Source: Atrina japonica (Eukaryota; Mollusca; Bivalvia; Pterioida; Pinnidae). Taken from it: a stretch of 64,000 nt of DNA. Both the position numbers and the translations under genes were made by a program. The notes under the pieces are model-generated. The model made no database searches and was not told the DNA's origin. It saw only the letters and a list, made by a program, of their open reading frames with translations. Position 1 is the stretch's first letter. Each line of letters begins with the position of its first letter. Location: contig BROG01000004.1 in the NCBI GenBank assembly GCA_030159075.1, positions 851,001 to 915,000 of the forward strand. Direction: 5' to 3'. Shown here piece after piece: positions 23,326-34,250 of this stretch.

Positions 23326-23560
23326 TTGTGTGTATTTTTTACATTACACATAAAAATTTGCAAATTCCTATATATTTTTTCGTAAATTGCTTGAGATATC
23401 TAAATTGGCAATTATTCGCTTGAAAATGGTTAATTCATCCTTACTATTTGTATATGCATACGACAATGGACCCGAACTTATTTTCACTTATTTTAGAGAA
23501 ATTTAAGAATGTGTTATGCCTGGGTACGATTTCATCTTTTCATCTTTCGGAAAACACAGG
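23326..23560. mobile_element. partial palindromic MITE (TTAA family)
   Basis: It shares the core of the family at 45767-46130 and 57096-57466: TTGCTTGAGATAT-like and CTTACTATTTGTATATGCAT blocks, an AACTTATTTTCAC block and a TTATGCCTG block. Both ends are missing or decayed. Confidence 0.6.
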
Positions 23561-23589
23561 TAATTACGTAAACGTAAAAAGTATTTTTT

Positions 23590-24180
23590 ATGTGGCGGCT
23601 GCATCTGACGGAAATATTTATAGGCAGCTTCCTGGCGCGCATTCTGAATTTTGGCCGCCAGGGTGCACCACCAGTGGCGCTGTTGATGACGTCATCAGAA
23701 TCCTGGCTTCTGAATGATCAATTCAAAATGCGCGCCACGGAGTCGTCTGTGACGTCATAACCGGAAGTGAGATCATACCGGAAGTACGTCATACCGGAGG
23801 TGAGGTCAATGTTGTCATGGCAATAAGGAGAAAGAGCCAATCGTTGAGTTTGGAGGCGTGTCTACGACCGAAAGTGGAAGGTTGTGGGAGCGGCAATCTT
23901 TGATAACGAGACAATAAGAGCATTCGTCACAAGAATTCGGGGTCATGTGAGTTCACGAGAGGTCAACGGCTAAAAGTTGGGTTTTTCCAGTTTTGGGGTG
24001 AGAGTGAATCTATTTTTAGAACCATAACTTTGGGTTTTTCCAGGTTTAAGACTTATAGTGAAATCAGTAATAGGTTTCGCCACAGTCGGTGAGAGTTACG
24101 TGAGTTGACGAGAGGTGTAATGCTAACAGGAGATGGTTTTTTCCCCGGTTTTGAGGTCTAGTGTGAATGAACGTTGATTT
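23590..24180. repeat. GC-richer block with short direct repeats
   Basis: Unlike its surroundings it is rich in CpG and TGACGTCAT-like sites (near 23685 and 23750) and carries three ACCGGAAGT/ACCGGAGGT units (23760-23800). Two diverged units of about 155 bp begin GTGAGTTCACGAGAGGT (about 23947) and GTGAGTTGACGAGAGGT (about 24102). It lies upstream of the Polinton remnant and could be its non-coding end, but no inverted terminal repeat was shown. Confidence 0.5.
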
Positions 24181-24284
24181 TATGGTGGGGTATTCCTCTG
24201 AGAGCATAATTAAGTTGTAAGTAATGAAAACCTTATTAATGTTGCTAGTTCACTATTGTTTTCTGAGATATTGAAAATTTCTGT

Positions 24285-24630
24285 TTCATAAGGTAAACAC
24301 TAAACTATGTAATAAAAAATCAAACGCTAACTCATGATGATAGTGGTTTTCTGACGATGTTGACACCTCGAGCTTCTTATCGTAAATGATCTCTCAGAGT
24401 TCTAAATGCACCTATTCTCTAGTTTTTAAAGTCATATGACTTTTTTTTTGGAGATATTTGACATTTTAATACATGGGAAATAATCTAACCCTATCTAATA
24501 AACACTTAAAAACTCACCCATGCTGGTAGTGGTTTTCTTATGATGTTAACACCTCGAGCTTCAGATCTCAAACGAGCTCTCAAAGAACTAACTGAACCTC
24601 TCATTAGTCACATGATTTACTATATTAGAC
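24285..24630. repeat. two diverged units of about 170 bp
   Basis: Units at about 24290-24450 and 24470-24630 share ACACCTCGAGCTTC and AGTGGTTTTCT. On the minus strand both can be read as a short peptide ending in EARGVNI(I/V)RKPL before a stop, so they may be remnants of a duplicated coding end. No family was recognised. Confidence 0.45.
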
Positions 24631-24859
24631 TTTAATCTATTAAAGTGAATACTTGAGTCATAACAAAAACACCAATGAAATAAAACATTTAATGTTGAGC
24701 GAACATACACTGATAAGTAGTGTTTAGTCACTACAATATTTTAAATTCGCCGCTACAGAATAACACAAACACAAAACCTGCATACTTTTAGTTAAGGTTT
24801 CTTTTCGAATAAGATGGGTGACCCTTAAAAGGGCCGTTGATTGCTCCGAAAAGCTGAAT

Positions 24860-25150
24860 TAGAGAGACTCTAATACCTGTCGAGTAGATGTCGCCAACGA
24901 CGAACTTCTCTTTCTTTCTCTATCATCAGACTATTTATTTCTGCCTTATGTTGTCGAAGATTGGCTAATGCTTCCTGAGCTAGTACGTATTGTACAGGTA
25001 CTGGAAGTGAAGGGTCAGGTCTAGTCTAGGTGGTTCCTGGAGTTGTGTAGTAGGTGTCGCGGGGGTCCTACCAGAATTTATCAGTCTGTGAGGTCTTACT
25101 ACAATACGTGTCCTCCGTAAGAATGATTCTCTCTTCAGGTTGCATATTAA
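24860..25150 (-). pseudogene. coding remnant, probably Polinton-associated
   Basis: On the minus strand a frame from about 25148 reads basic residues (RRTRIVVRPHRLINSG, then PATPTTQLQEPPR). It shifts by one base near 25020 and continues in a new frame (SLPVPVQYVLAQEALANLR, then EINSLMIEKEREVRRWRHLL) to a stop near 24875. The second half looks like a charged amphipathic helix. It lies head-to-head with the Polinton polymerase remnant, so it may be a divergent Polinton gene. Its function is unknown. Confidence 0.5.
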
Positions 25151-25261
25151 TGTCGGATGAGTTATCTATGATGAACTAATACCGAGACTCAGACAGTACT
25201 AGCTTATATAGAGTTTATGATGTGCGCATGACGCATTGATTTTAGGACGAGTTTCATTCTC

Positions 25262-25372
25262 TCGTCTAGACATCTGGCCACCTATTTTTGACATCTGGCC
25301 ACCTGTCATCTGACCACCTGTTTTTGACATCTGGCCAGCTGTTTTAGACATTTGGTCACCTGTTTTTTAGGC
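25262..25372. repeat. about 23-bp tandem repeat, five units
   Basis: Units of the type GACATCTGGCCACCTGTTTT repeat about five times with small changes, between the minus-strand remnant and the polymerase start. Confidence 0.85.
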
Positions 25373-25609
25373 AAATACTGTCACAAGTTTTTAGTATTTC
25401 TAATTCTATATGAAAATAAAACGAAATAAAATAATTCCTAGTTTTATATACCAGTAAACATAAAAACTAGAATAAAACAGCGTTATGAATATATATGTGT
25501 GATGATACGTCGTTTGAGTATCTATACAGTTATTTCCTTTTTATTATAAATACATGTATACAGTTACTGTACCTCGTTTTAGATTCGACAACGGAAGCAT
25601 AAACACGGA

Positions 25610-27240
25610 ATGGCTAATTTACCTAACTTTAATGTATTGTTAAATGAAAGACAAGAACAAGCGAGAAGTCAAAGACAGGCTCACCAGACAGACCATTGGG
25701 GTGATGGATTTAATGCAAACAGACAACTCACTGATTATAGTGATTATTATGAAGTAGACACCCTGAGTGAACGTAAATCACGCAAATTTAAAACGGCCTC
25801 GAATGTGTACCAAGTCAAGTTTAAACATTTTTCTAAAAATACCATACACTTGGTATTAGAGGTATTAGATCATATGTTGACTTCTATCAAGAACAAACTA
25901 GAGTGTGAAGATCGGAGATAAGATACGAGTCAATATACATCATCCGTCTTTAAAAAGTGAAATATGGGTAGAATTTACAAATGCCAAAGACTCGAATGCT
26001 AATCTACTCATGGAGAAAATTGATTAAGTACAACAGAGTAGTAAAAATTTTAGAATCGAAGATGGGTCTACCACCGTGTCAGTGAACCATATCATGCAAT
26101 CGTAGACAGCGGAGATGGAAAACGGAAATATCATCTCAGTTTTGATAAAAAAAATGTTATGCTGAACAAGAAGCAAAGTTTGATACAGATCAAGAATAAA
26201 GACAAGACCTGTTTAGCTCGTGCAATTGTATTTGGTCGTTTTCATTGTCAGAAACCTAAACTTGGAGATGGAGACAAGCACAAAAACTTTTATTTATAGC
26301 GATGCAAGTAGACATGCTCTTCAACGACGAGAAGCTCATGCCTTAATGCAGCCAGCTGGATGTGATCCCCAGCAAGAGAGTGGCCCTGGGGAATGGAAAC
26401 GTTTTCAGACAGTGTTGTTACCTTTTGAAAATCTACGAACTGAATACCAAGGCAAAACGATTGACATTAAATGTACTGTATAGTGGTGTATGATCCGGGA
26501 TCCCCATTCACGTTTTATACGATGATGCCCCACTTGTCAATTATGGATAAGTAAGATTCAATTCACATAACATTGTTGTTAACAAAAGAAAAAAAAATGT
26601 CGCCATTGTAAACAGATCGTGGATCTAGATCATCATTGTTTTATACAACAAACCCCATCTCAGGATGCATTATCTTCACCCCCTTATTACATTTTCTATG
26701 ATTTTGAGTGTATCAACGATACCGGAGAACACAAACCTAATCTATGTATTGCTCATCGAGTATGCCCCTGTGCACATCGGATGACTGGTGTGAGCAGTGT
26801 AAACCACGGAGGACATCGTATTACATTCGGAGGTCCCACGACACTGACTGATTTTTTGAGTTGTTTATTTGAAACGACTGTGTATGATGACATACATCAA
26901 AGAGAGAAACTTTAACATGATAAAACTATAGCTATTGCCCATAACTTTAAAGGGTACGATGGACAGTTTATTTTACATCATCTGGTACATCATGCCTGTG
27001 AAAAACCTGAAGTGATCATGAACGGTTCTAAGTTTATGTCTATAACGGCAGGAAACATCAGGTTTATAGACTCGTGTAATTTCTCGTCATTTCCTTTAGC
27101 TTCGTTACCAAAAACTTTTGGATTGGCAGAACTCAAGAAAGGATGCTTTCCACATTTGTTCCATACAGTAGCTAATGCAGACTACATAGGGGTATATCCC
27201 CATCTATATATTACAACCCAGAAGATCGATTCTTGATTGA
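25610..27240 (+). pseudogene. Polinton/Maverick protein-primed DNA polymerase B, decayed
   Basis: The ATG at 25610 opens a 103-codon frame of the N-terminal region (MANLPNFNVLLNERQEQARS). Broken segments follow, including RAIVFGRFHCQKPKLGDGDK and GPGEWKRFQTVLLP. Then come the exonuclease motifs: YDFECI (Exo I, 26697-26714) and HNFKGYDGQF (Exo II, from about 26940). A segment IMNGSKFMSITAGNIRFIDS with an LPKTFGL motif follows. Homology ends at about 27240, before the palm motifs, so the catalytic polymerase half is missing. Many shifts and stops make it a pseudogene. Polintons replicate by protein-primed synthesis with this enzyme; this is a truncated fossil of such an element. Confidence 0.88.
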
Positions 27241-27287
27241 ATTTAAACGCCGATCCATCTATTCCGTTCCCTTTTTCCAAGTCTTCT

Positions 27288-27470
27288 AGGTTATAAACTC
27301 GGCTTTGAAGCCATTGACATGCATAAGGGTATGACTAAATGGATCGACGTCGCACATATGCCACGGTATCCACCCGATTTAAATTTTGGTATGAGTGGTA
27401 TCTATGTCTACAGTAACATGTGTACCTTTCAACATTTATTGATTGCATTGGTGGATTTAGAGGTGGTATG
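27288..27470 (+). pseudogene. possible Polinton structural-protein fragment
   Basis: After the polymerase break, one frame stays open for about 60 codons (YKLGFEAIDMHKGMTKWI, then MSGIYVYSN) and then stops. The IYVYSN-type segment resembles parts of structural proteins I associate with Polinton-like elements, but the match is short and from memory. It could be another open stretch of unrelated origin. Confidence 0.3.
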
Positions 27471-28089
27471 AGGGTTGCAATATCCCCTTTAAATTTGATT
27501 TTTTATAAGAGATAATAGGGAGGAATAAAGAAGTGAAGTCAAGCACTGTTGAAGTATCTGTTAACATGAAATTAGATCATTTGTATACATAAGAAAGTGT
27601 GGTTTTAGTTACAGAAATCCAGAAAAAGGATTCTCAGAGCTATTGAAAATCAAGAATTTTTCAAGCTGTCAATTTAATTCAATGTTTGAAATAAAAACGA
27701 GTTGCAATGGGATAATTATTTTCTGGGCTTTTATAATAGCACATTTCTTGGAAGCATACCCTGGAGCACAGGGGAAATGGTCATTTTTGTGTCTGAAAGT
27801 TAGTGAATACCTCATCGTTTTTCCAGATTGGTGAATTCCAATCTGTATTTCGGGAGTATACTCCCGAATACGATTGCCGTCTCAGAATTCCACTTCGACC
27901 TCACGTTGAATTGACAATGACATACTAGTCATACCAGTACATCTATTTTAAAAGATAAAGAGGTCAAAATTCAGTGTTTGGAGGCTACTAGGGGACAACA
28001 TCATTAGCCTCTCATGTCTTGCAAAACTTTTAGAACAGCATTTATCGCTTATATGGATCGTGTTTGCTAATTCAACTTTAATTTGAGAG

Positions 28090-28190
28090 AATGAAGTGTG
28101 CCAGTTTATTTGCGGAAGGTCGGTGGTCTCTTCCAGGGTACAATTGTAATCGGGCTTTTTCATCCACCATTAAAAACTGACCGCCACTGG
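28090..28190 (+). mobile_element. SINE S1 fragment
   Basis: Plus-oriented piece of the SINE body: CCAGTTTATTTGCGGAAGGT through TGACCGCCACTGG. The tRNA head is absent. Confidence 0.65.
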
Positions 28191-29588
28191 AAGATGATCT
28201 GTTTATAAGTTGTTATAGGTAAATCGGCGCACAGATCTATACAAAATATACTAGCCGATAAAGACTCAAAGTTGGTCTAATGGGATTTATTGATCAGACT
28301 TTAGATCAGATTCTGAGTATTGCCACCACTTACGGTCACATGAATCGTTATAGAAGAACTTTATAGGAAATTCAAGTAAAATGTATATAAAGTTTTATAA
28401 AGATACCACAGATATATGTAGACAGGACGCTCTTATTGCCCATGACTCCCCTTTTTAAAGTCTATATTCTTTATTCTTTTCTTCAAAACATAATAACTTT
28501 TAGATATACCAGGGAATGTGATCAATTAACTAACGTCATCCTATGCAATTACAATATATATAGATGGCGTCCGTATTGACATGTTCCTTAAAATGATCAT
28601 GCTTTGAAGAAAATAATGATTTAAAAGAATATAGACTCGAAAAACAAGTGGGTCATGGGCGATGAGCACTAAGAGTGTCCTGTCCACATATGCCAGTGAC
28701 GGGTACAACCTGTAATCACAAGGGGTATAACCCGCATCCTGCGGTCCCCATATAAGTGTAAAATTCCTGGCGTGATGCAAAAAATAAAACAAAAACAACG
28801 ACAGCAATGGAAAATAATACAAACAAACAAATGGTATTGAATGAAATTCGACACTTCTGATAGGTATCCATAGTGAACGATGTGACAAACGATATTAATA
28901 AAAATAATGTAATTGACCTTTACGAAATGTGTACTCAATCCATGATTCGATTACCTCATATATCTTAATTTGTTTAAGAAATTTGTATCCGAAATGACAG
29001 TACATGAAGCAGTCCCGTGCATATATGAACGGTGGGAAGGTGTTGTGTTATCTTGCCGATTTCATTTTAATAACAGTTGGAAACAAGTTTTTACGAAGTG
29101 ACATCAGCCACTTCGTTTAGAAAGGATCAAACTCAATATGGCTGACAGTCGAAAAGCTGCAATTTTCTTGAGTACAGTGAATACTACTATTATCTACTAG
29201 CTACAACAATCAGTCCTTGTCGTCAACACCGCCATTATCATTTGTAATAAATGAAATAAACACAGAAATTAACAACTTTAAATCAATATCTCATATTTAT
29301 TTTTGTCGCATGCATTTTTACAGACCATCGCATCAACAGCACAGCCACATAAGGACATTTCATTTTTTTCCGGCTTTAAAACAATTCCATCTGTAGCACG
29401 AACAACATCTTGGATACCGGAAGTAACGTATCTGAATCTTCTGTTTAAGATGTTTACAGTATAATATATAATACTGTTTGACATAATTGTCTGGTCGACA
29501 GAAGTAACGGTAAAATAGTATCGGCTTCCACTTGTAAAATCTGCACCTACGGCTGCAAAGATTTAAGGGTTGTTTTACATTTTTGGAA
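28191..29588. other. intergenic, no gene seen
   Basis: No supported exon. Open frames on the minus strand near 28541-28938 are tyrosine/isoleucine-rich and featureless. A stretch at 29131-29190 (GGCTGACAGTCGAAAAGCTG) is shared with 58103-58165 and marks a small dispersed repeat. Confidence 0.4.
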
Positions 29589-29689
29589 AAACATGGAATG
29601 TACATGCAATGGCTCATGGAAAAAATTCTGTGAAGAAGTGCTGCACATCGATTTTTTTCCATGAGTCATTGCATGTACATTCCATGTTT
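29589..29689. repeat. near-perfect 37-bp hairpin
   Basis: The arms at 29589-29625 and 29653-29689 are reverse complements with one mismatch and a 27-nt spacer. The right arm is the edge of a dispersed repeat also present at 51509-51683, so the hairpin is probably transposon-derived rather than a microRNA gene. Confidence 0.9.
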
Positions 29690-29826
29690 CTTTCTCAAAA
29701 ACGAAAAACAATCCTTATATTTATATTTTTATATATTATCATTTTCTGTGAAACTGTAGTCAGCTGGATACAAAATTCATTCTATATAATTGACTTTGCG
29801 GGGGTAGGTCATATGACGTAACAGCT
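29657..29826 (+). repeat. dispersed repeat R1, copy 1
   Basis: About 170 bp shared with 51509-51683: both start near CATGAGTCATTGCAT, contain GTAGTCAGCTG and TTCATTCTATATAATTGACT, and end near CATATGACGTAACAG. No coding content. Confidence 0.85.
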
Positions 29827-30039
29827 GAACAGCTGTGTGTTCTGCATTAAATATACAACGCAACCGGTGTGTATACTTGCAATGAAAATAATAACAGTCG
29901 GTATGCAAATATAACAGAATACAATTTTATGATTGAAAACATCCTGTCATTATAATTCCTCATAAGTTTTAAAGTTTAGATAGATATGGTTTTCTAATAT
30001 CATGAAAAGTTTTTAAATGGCTATCGTTAAAAATCGTCC

Positions 30040-30625
30040 TACAAAATACTTCCGGCCCTAGCAAAAACAAGATACAACCTACAATATATTCCAGTACTAA
30101 AATAAATACCCACTGTCCTGCAATCGACTTTACGTCTTGAATAATAATTAATGTTCTACAAAGTAAGTCCAGTAGTACAATAAACACGTTATTACCTACA
30201 AGATCCTGTCAGTACTAGAATAAATACGTAATGTCCTACAAAACACTCCCAGTACTAAAATAATTACAAAATGGCTTCAAAATACTCTCAGGACTAGAAC
30301 ACGTACGTAGTATTCTAAAAATAATTTCAGTACTGAAATAGATACCCACTGTCCATCAAAATACTTTCACTTCTAGAATAATAATCAGTTTTACAAAATC
30401 TTTCTAGTACTAGAATAAATACGTTCAAGTCCTACAAAATACTTCCAGTATGAGAATAAATACGTGAAATCCTACAAAGTATTTCCAGTACTAGAATAAA
30501 TACGATCAAGTCCTTTCAGTATGAGAATAAATACGTGAAACCCCACAAAACACTTCCAGTACTAGAATAAATACGCAAAGTCCTACATATATCTCAAGTA
30601 CTAGAATATATCTGCAAAGTTGAAA
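30040..30625 (+). repeat. about 41-bp minisatellite
   Basis: Around fourteen degenerate units built on CCTACAAAATACTTCCAGTA and CTAGAATAAATACG. Unit length varies by a few bases, and the right half is more uniform than the left. Confidence 0.88.
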
Positions 30626-31880
30626 GTGAGTGACTTATCTGATGTACCTCATTTCTGAATGCATGATAATATCTTCGAAAAATAAACAATCTAGCTCAAC
30701 CAGTCAATATTTAAAGCGATATAAGCTGTTACAATGATAATTTTTGTATCCTGACATATAGTCCAGAATATGATAAAATGTGTATTCAAATACATTATCA
30801 AACACGTAAAATGTTGTAAAAGATAGTCTTTTCGAAGTTATTTGTTTCATTAGAATTTAAGTTTTCCCGTGCCTTAAAAAATCCAGCTGTATTTCCGTAT
30901 GCAATGACCTTTCAGATAAATTCTTTCGCCATATCAAATGTACTTCGTAATTCGGTCATGGGATCTTGGTCCATTACGCGCTCGGACTATGCTAAACTCA
31001 GCCGATTTTTATAATTATTTTTAAAATACAGGACGTGGATTTTATTGTAAAGTGTATGTATTATGTAAAGTATATGCTTTTCAACGCTATTTTGAATACC
31101 TGAAGAAAATCGGATGAATCTATGAATAAATATATCAGGTCACTAAAAGAAATTGTCCCTATCTTATGCTGACAATGACAAAATCAAAACATTATAACTG
31201 TGAAAAGTATGCGTATCTAATGTTTTACAATCGTGCCGCCATGTCCGGTGGGAGTTCATGATCATATGTGTCAAGAATGATAAAGTTGAGAATGCAATGG
31301 GACGAGTTAAAATGGGTCGAGATTACCTGATATACCCGGCACGTGGACAATTTCAGAAACGAATGTTTTGAAACGACGGAAAATATCAACTTTGCCCGAT
31401 TTAGGAATGATATGATGATGTACGAAATTAAACGCAAACAGTAATAAGAATAGAATGTATATTAACTGCAAATAGCACGTGTTTATTGGTCACTCGGTAA
31501 TCTTCGTAAAAATTTACCGAAAGGAAATTTGCAATGCTCAAAGTATAGCGGACAAAAAATAACTGATATTACGGGTTACGTTTGGCAAGATTGTTGCAAT
31601 TTTACGCATGCACTTGTTTTTGCAAACAACAGATGGTCTCATCGGAATATATATGAGATAGAATATCACATAAAATGGGCATGTAAAATTTTTCACCTAC
31701 GACAGCTCATATCCCTTTAATGCTATGACAACTTTAAACATTTTGCAAGCAATAAATCTCTTTGATAATAAAAGACGAATTACTAAGTATTTAGGTACTT
31801 TTCTGCGTATACCTTCGCCAATTTCAGCACATGTAAAACATAGCGCATATGTGTATTTGCACAGAATGTGTGCATAATGA
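30626..31880. other. intergenic, no gene seen
   Basis: AT-rich with no supported gene. The open frames here have no recognisable domain or splice context. Confidence 0.4.
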
Positions 31881-31884
31881 TATA

Positions 31885-32045
31885 CAGTAAAACCTGTATA
31901 TAGGGGCCACCCAAGGGACCAGAAAATATTGGCCTTTATGTGCAGATTTAATTTAGTTGAAGTATACAGTCTGGTACTTTTCAAAACTGGCCTTTATAGA
32001 CAGGTGATCCTTATATAAAGGTGACCACTATAGCAGGTTTCACTG
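31885..32045. mobile_element. pogo-like MITE, 161 bp
   Basis: The ends CAGTAAAACCTGTATATAGG and (inverted) CAGTGAAACCTGCTATAGTG form terminal inverted repeats of about 25 bp flanked by TA on both sides. That fits the Tc1/mariner-pogo target and CAGT ends. Non-coding interior. A related element lies at 45684-46202. Confidence 0.88.
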
Positions 32046-32067
32046 TATCTATTTATATATTTATCTA

Positions 32068-32073
32068 TTTATT
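32068..32073 (-). terminator. poly(A) signal candidate for the lysine-rich gene
   Basis: AATAAA on the minus strand about 60 nt after the stop at 32133. It is the nearest canonical hexamer. Confidence 0.5.
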
Positions 32074-32132
32074 CATTTAGAATTTTGACGGCGATTTGAA
32101 ATTCCAAGTTAGAAAACAAAAGTGATTACTTA

Positions 32133-32328
32133 CTATAGACATCTCGTGACTTTGTATTTGATTCCCCACCAAGGTTTCAGCAACCAACACCAGCCTCCTT
32201 TGTACTTCATCAGAGGTTTCAGTTTGTATGTAATGTATTTCACAGGACATATCTTGCTCAACTTTTTATGAGTTTTCACAGGCGCCGGCTTTACAAGCTT
32301 GCTTAGATCTTTAGCCTTCTTTTGTAGC
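32133..32328 (-). CDS. lysine-rich secreted protein, exon 4
   Basis: Last coding exon, after acceptor ATATATAG (AG at 32330-32329). It supplies the third base of a split AAG codon and then 64 codons to TAG. The start is lysine-rich (LQKKAKDLSKLVKPAPVKTH) and the tail is aromatic and cysteine-containing (KGGWCWLLKPWWGIKYK, then a final RCL). It joins exon 3 only if exon 3 uses the donor AA|GTAATA. If that donor is not used, exon 3 ends the protein 2 nt later at its own TAA. Confidence 0.68.
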
Positions 32329-32371
32329 CTATATATCATAGTATTAAAGAAAATGCTATAGAATATCTTTT

Positions 32372-32374
<3 letters not shown>

Positions 32375-32452
<78 letters not shown>
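32375..32452. repeat. (AT)n microsatellite
   Basis: Long AT dinucleotide run with one GT interruption, inside intron 3 of the lysine-rich gene. Confidence 0.97.
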
Positions 32453-32454
<2 letters not shown>

Positions 32455-32731
32455 TTTGTGTATATGTGTGTGTTATGGATGCTTTCTATCCTTGTTTTTG
32501 ACTTACGTTAGATATTGTATGCAGTTAATAATATACAATGTCAGTATCACTTAGAAGCTGATATATTTGCCTTTCAGAAGAATCCGTATAAATCCCGTTT
32601 AAAAATAATTTGTGTTAAAATAAAATTGTAATAACAATATATATACAAACTCATATATGAGAAGTATTGAAACAGAATGAAGAATGCGTCTGTGTGCGCG
32701 AGCGTGTGTGTGTGTGTGTGCTCAATATTAC

Positions 32732-32818
32732 TTCAGAAGTGCTGCAGCAGCTTTTGACAATTTTCCGCACTTCTTCTTCAAGAGCAAATTCTTGTTGAGT
32801 GTCTGGCGAATTTCCTTT
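32732..32818 (-). CDS. lysine-rich secreted protein, exon 3
   Basis: Acceptor AATATTTTGCAG (AG at 32820-32819). The exon begins with the base completing the AAA codon left open by exon 2, then reads KEIRQTLNKNLLLKKKCGKL and SKAAAALL. It leaves AA at the donor GTAATA, again a 2+1 split matching exon 4. All phases agree, although this donor is weaker than the others in the gene. Confidence 0.75.
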
Positions 32819-33164
32819 CTGCAAAATATTAAAACTGATAATGTCAAAAAAACTTGTTTTAGAAATATCACTGACATAATAATTTTAGAAAAACAGTTCA
32901 AGTTATTTTACAACTGTAAAAATAGATGATATTGTTATGTGCAATAAATACTGACAAATGCGAAATGTATATGGATACAATTAACTTATATATATATATA
33001 TATATATATCTTATTTTCAGTCATACACTTTCATTGTATAAAACTTATTCTGAATACTCATCAAAATAATGAAATCCATTGTCACACTGCCTTTCCACTG
33101 AAGAATTCAGCATTAAATTTAATGCCGCCCGAACACGAGATCTAAGTTTGCTTGTTTACTCGAA

Positions 33165-33494
33165 TAAAAGGAGATTAGCTGTAATTATTTTGATTTTTTT
33201 TTTCTACTTCTTCTACTTGTACTTGATGTACAATAACACATATATACAGCTATAGACAGGCATAGAAATCCTATATAGTATGTGAAAATAAGGTCTACTG
33301 TGGTATGCTTATATAAATAGAAAGGTTGACTTACTCAATTGCATTTGAATAATTGTCAAACTGCGTTTGTTTCTCAAGCAATTTTCACAAAATATAGGAA
33401 TTTAAGAATTGTTCTGCCTGTGTATATATCGTTTTGTTATCGTATATCAATCTAAGTAGTAAAAAGGAAAGAAAGATAACACAACTAATGTCCC
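33165..33494. mobile_element. palindromic MITE (TTAA family), decayed ends
   Basis: Related to 45767-46130: the left part carries GATTAGCTGT, CTACTTGTACTTGATGTACA and GACAGGCATAGAAAT. The right part carries the inverted counterparts, ending ACACAACTAATGTCCC. It lies in intron 2 of the lysine-rich gene. Confidence 0.8.
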
Positions 33495-33533
33495 AAACAA
33501 ATGAAACCATATTCTCCGTACGTATGTACTTAC

Positions 33534-33688
33534 TTGGGGTATGAGCCATCCTTTGGCTTTGCATTTCTAGTACTGAATTTCAAGGGAGCCACTGGAGGTG
33601 GCGCCACACATTTCGGTGCCTTCTTTTTGCCTTTTGGTACATATCCAGCATGAACACATATAATCACAAACAGCAGAACGAGAGCTCC
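33534..33688 (-). CDS. lysine-rich secreted protein, exon 2 (signal core)
   Basis: Exon 2 of four. With exon 1 it encodes a convincing signal peptide, MKLQGALVLLFVIICVHAG, with cleavage likely near HAG-Y. It then encodes a basic proline-containing stretch (YVPKGKKKAPKCVAPPP, then KFSTRNAKPKDGSYP). The acceptor is GGTCGTCAG (AG at 33690-33689) and the donor AA|GTAAGT at 33533. The assembled protein is 149 aa, strongly cationic, with five cysteines outside the signal. I do not recognise the family. A secreted mantle or shell-matrix protein or a host-defence peptide precursor would fit the composition, but neither is shown. Confidence 0.8.
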
Positions 33689-33864
33689 CTGACGACCAAA
33701 AAAAAAGCTATGTCGATGACATGTTCTTAGCATTATGTTTTGAATGGCTTTCAAATTATGCATAAAACGAATAAATGCAAAAGAGTATGTCCAAAACATA
33801 TCTTTTTTCCATAAAAAAGAAACAAAGAAAACTTCCTCTTATAGATGGTGCTACACCACACTGT

Positions 33865-34025
33865 ACAATTTTTCCGCTGTAAGGCGGCGGCCAGGAGAAA
33901 ATTCTCTTATAATATACCCAAGAAGATACCACCGGTCTTCGTAAATAAACTCGCAAACTTTCTCACAAAATCAGCCTTGGTTGTATTTGGACTCAAAGTT
34001 GCGCTGACTAGAGGTAAGAGACGTC
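33865..34025 (-). mobile_element. SINE S1 fragment
   Basis: Diverged piece of the SINE body (GGCGGCCAGGAGAAAA, ACCACCGGTCTTCG, then AAACTCGCAAACTTTCTCAC) in intron 1 of the lysine-rich gene. The tRNA head is largely gone. Confidence 0.65.
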
Positions 34026-34250
34026 CTGAGACCCCCAAAAAACAATAAACTCTACCTATGAATTGTGTGAAGGGTGATTTCTTTTAAAATCTGTGATTAT
34101 TTTTTCCTGGATTTTTTTAATATTTTCAGTTTCAGCGCACATTTAGATACAATATAACACTCTAGAATTTTCGATATTTTACGATAGCTGCCGTTTCTAT
34201 ATTTTACTTGTGAAAGGAATGTGTTACGTTTGCTGTGTAAAGTGACTTAC

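Noticed and set aside
28541..28938. 115- and 89-codon minus-strand frames, perhaps a membrane protein
   Set aside because: Hydrophobic only through AT-rich codons; no domain, no splice support, and two overlapping frames are equally open.
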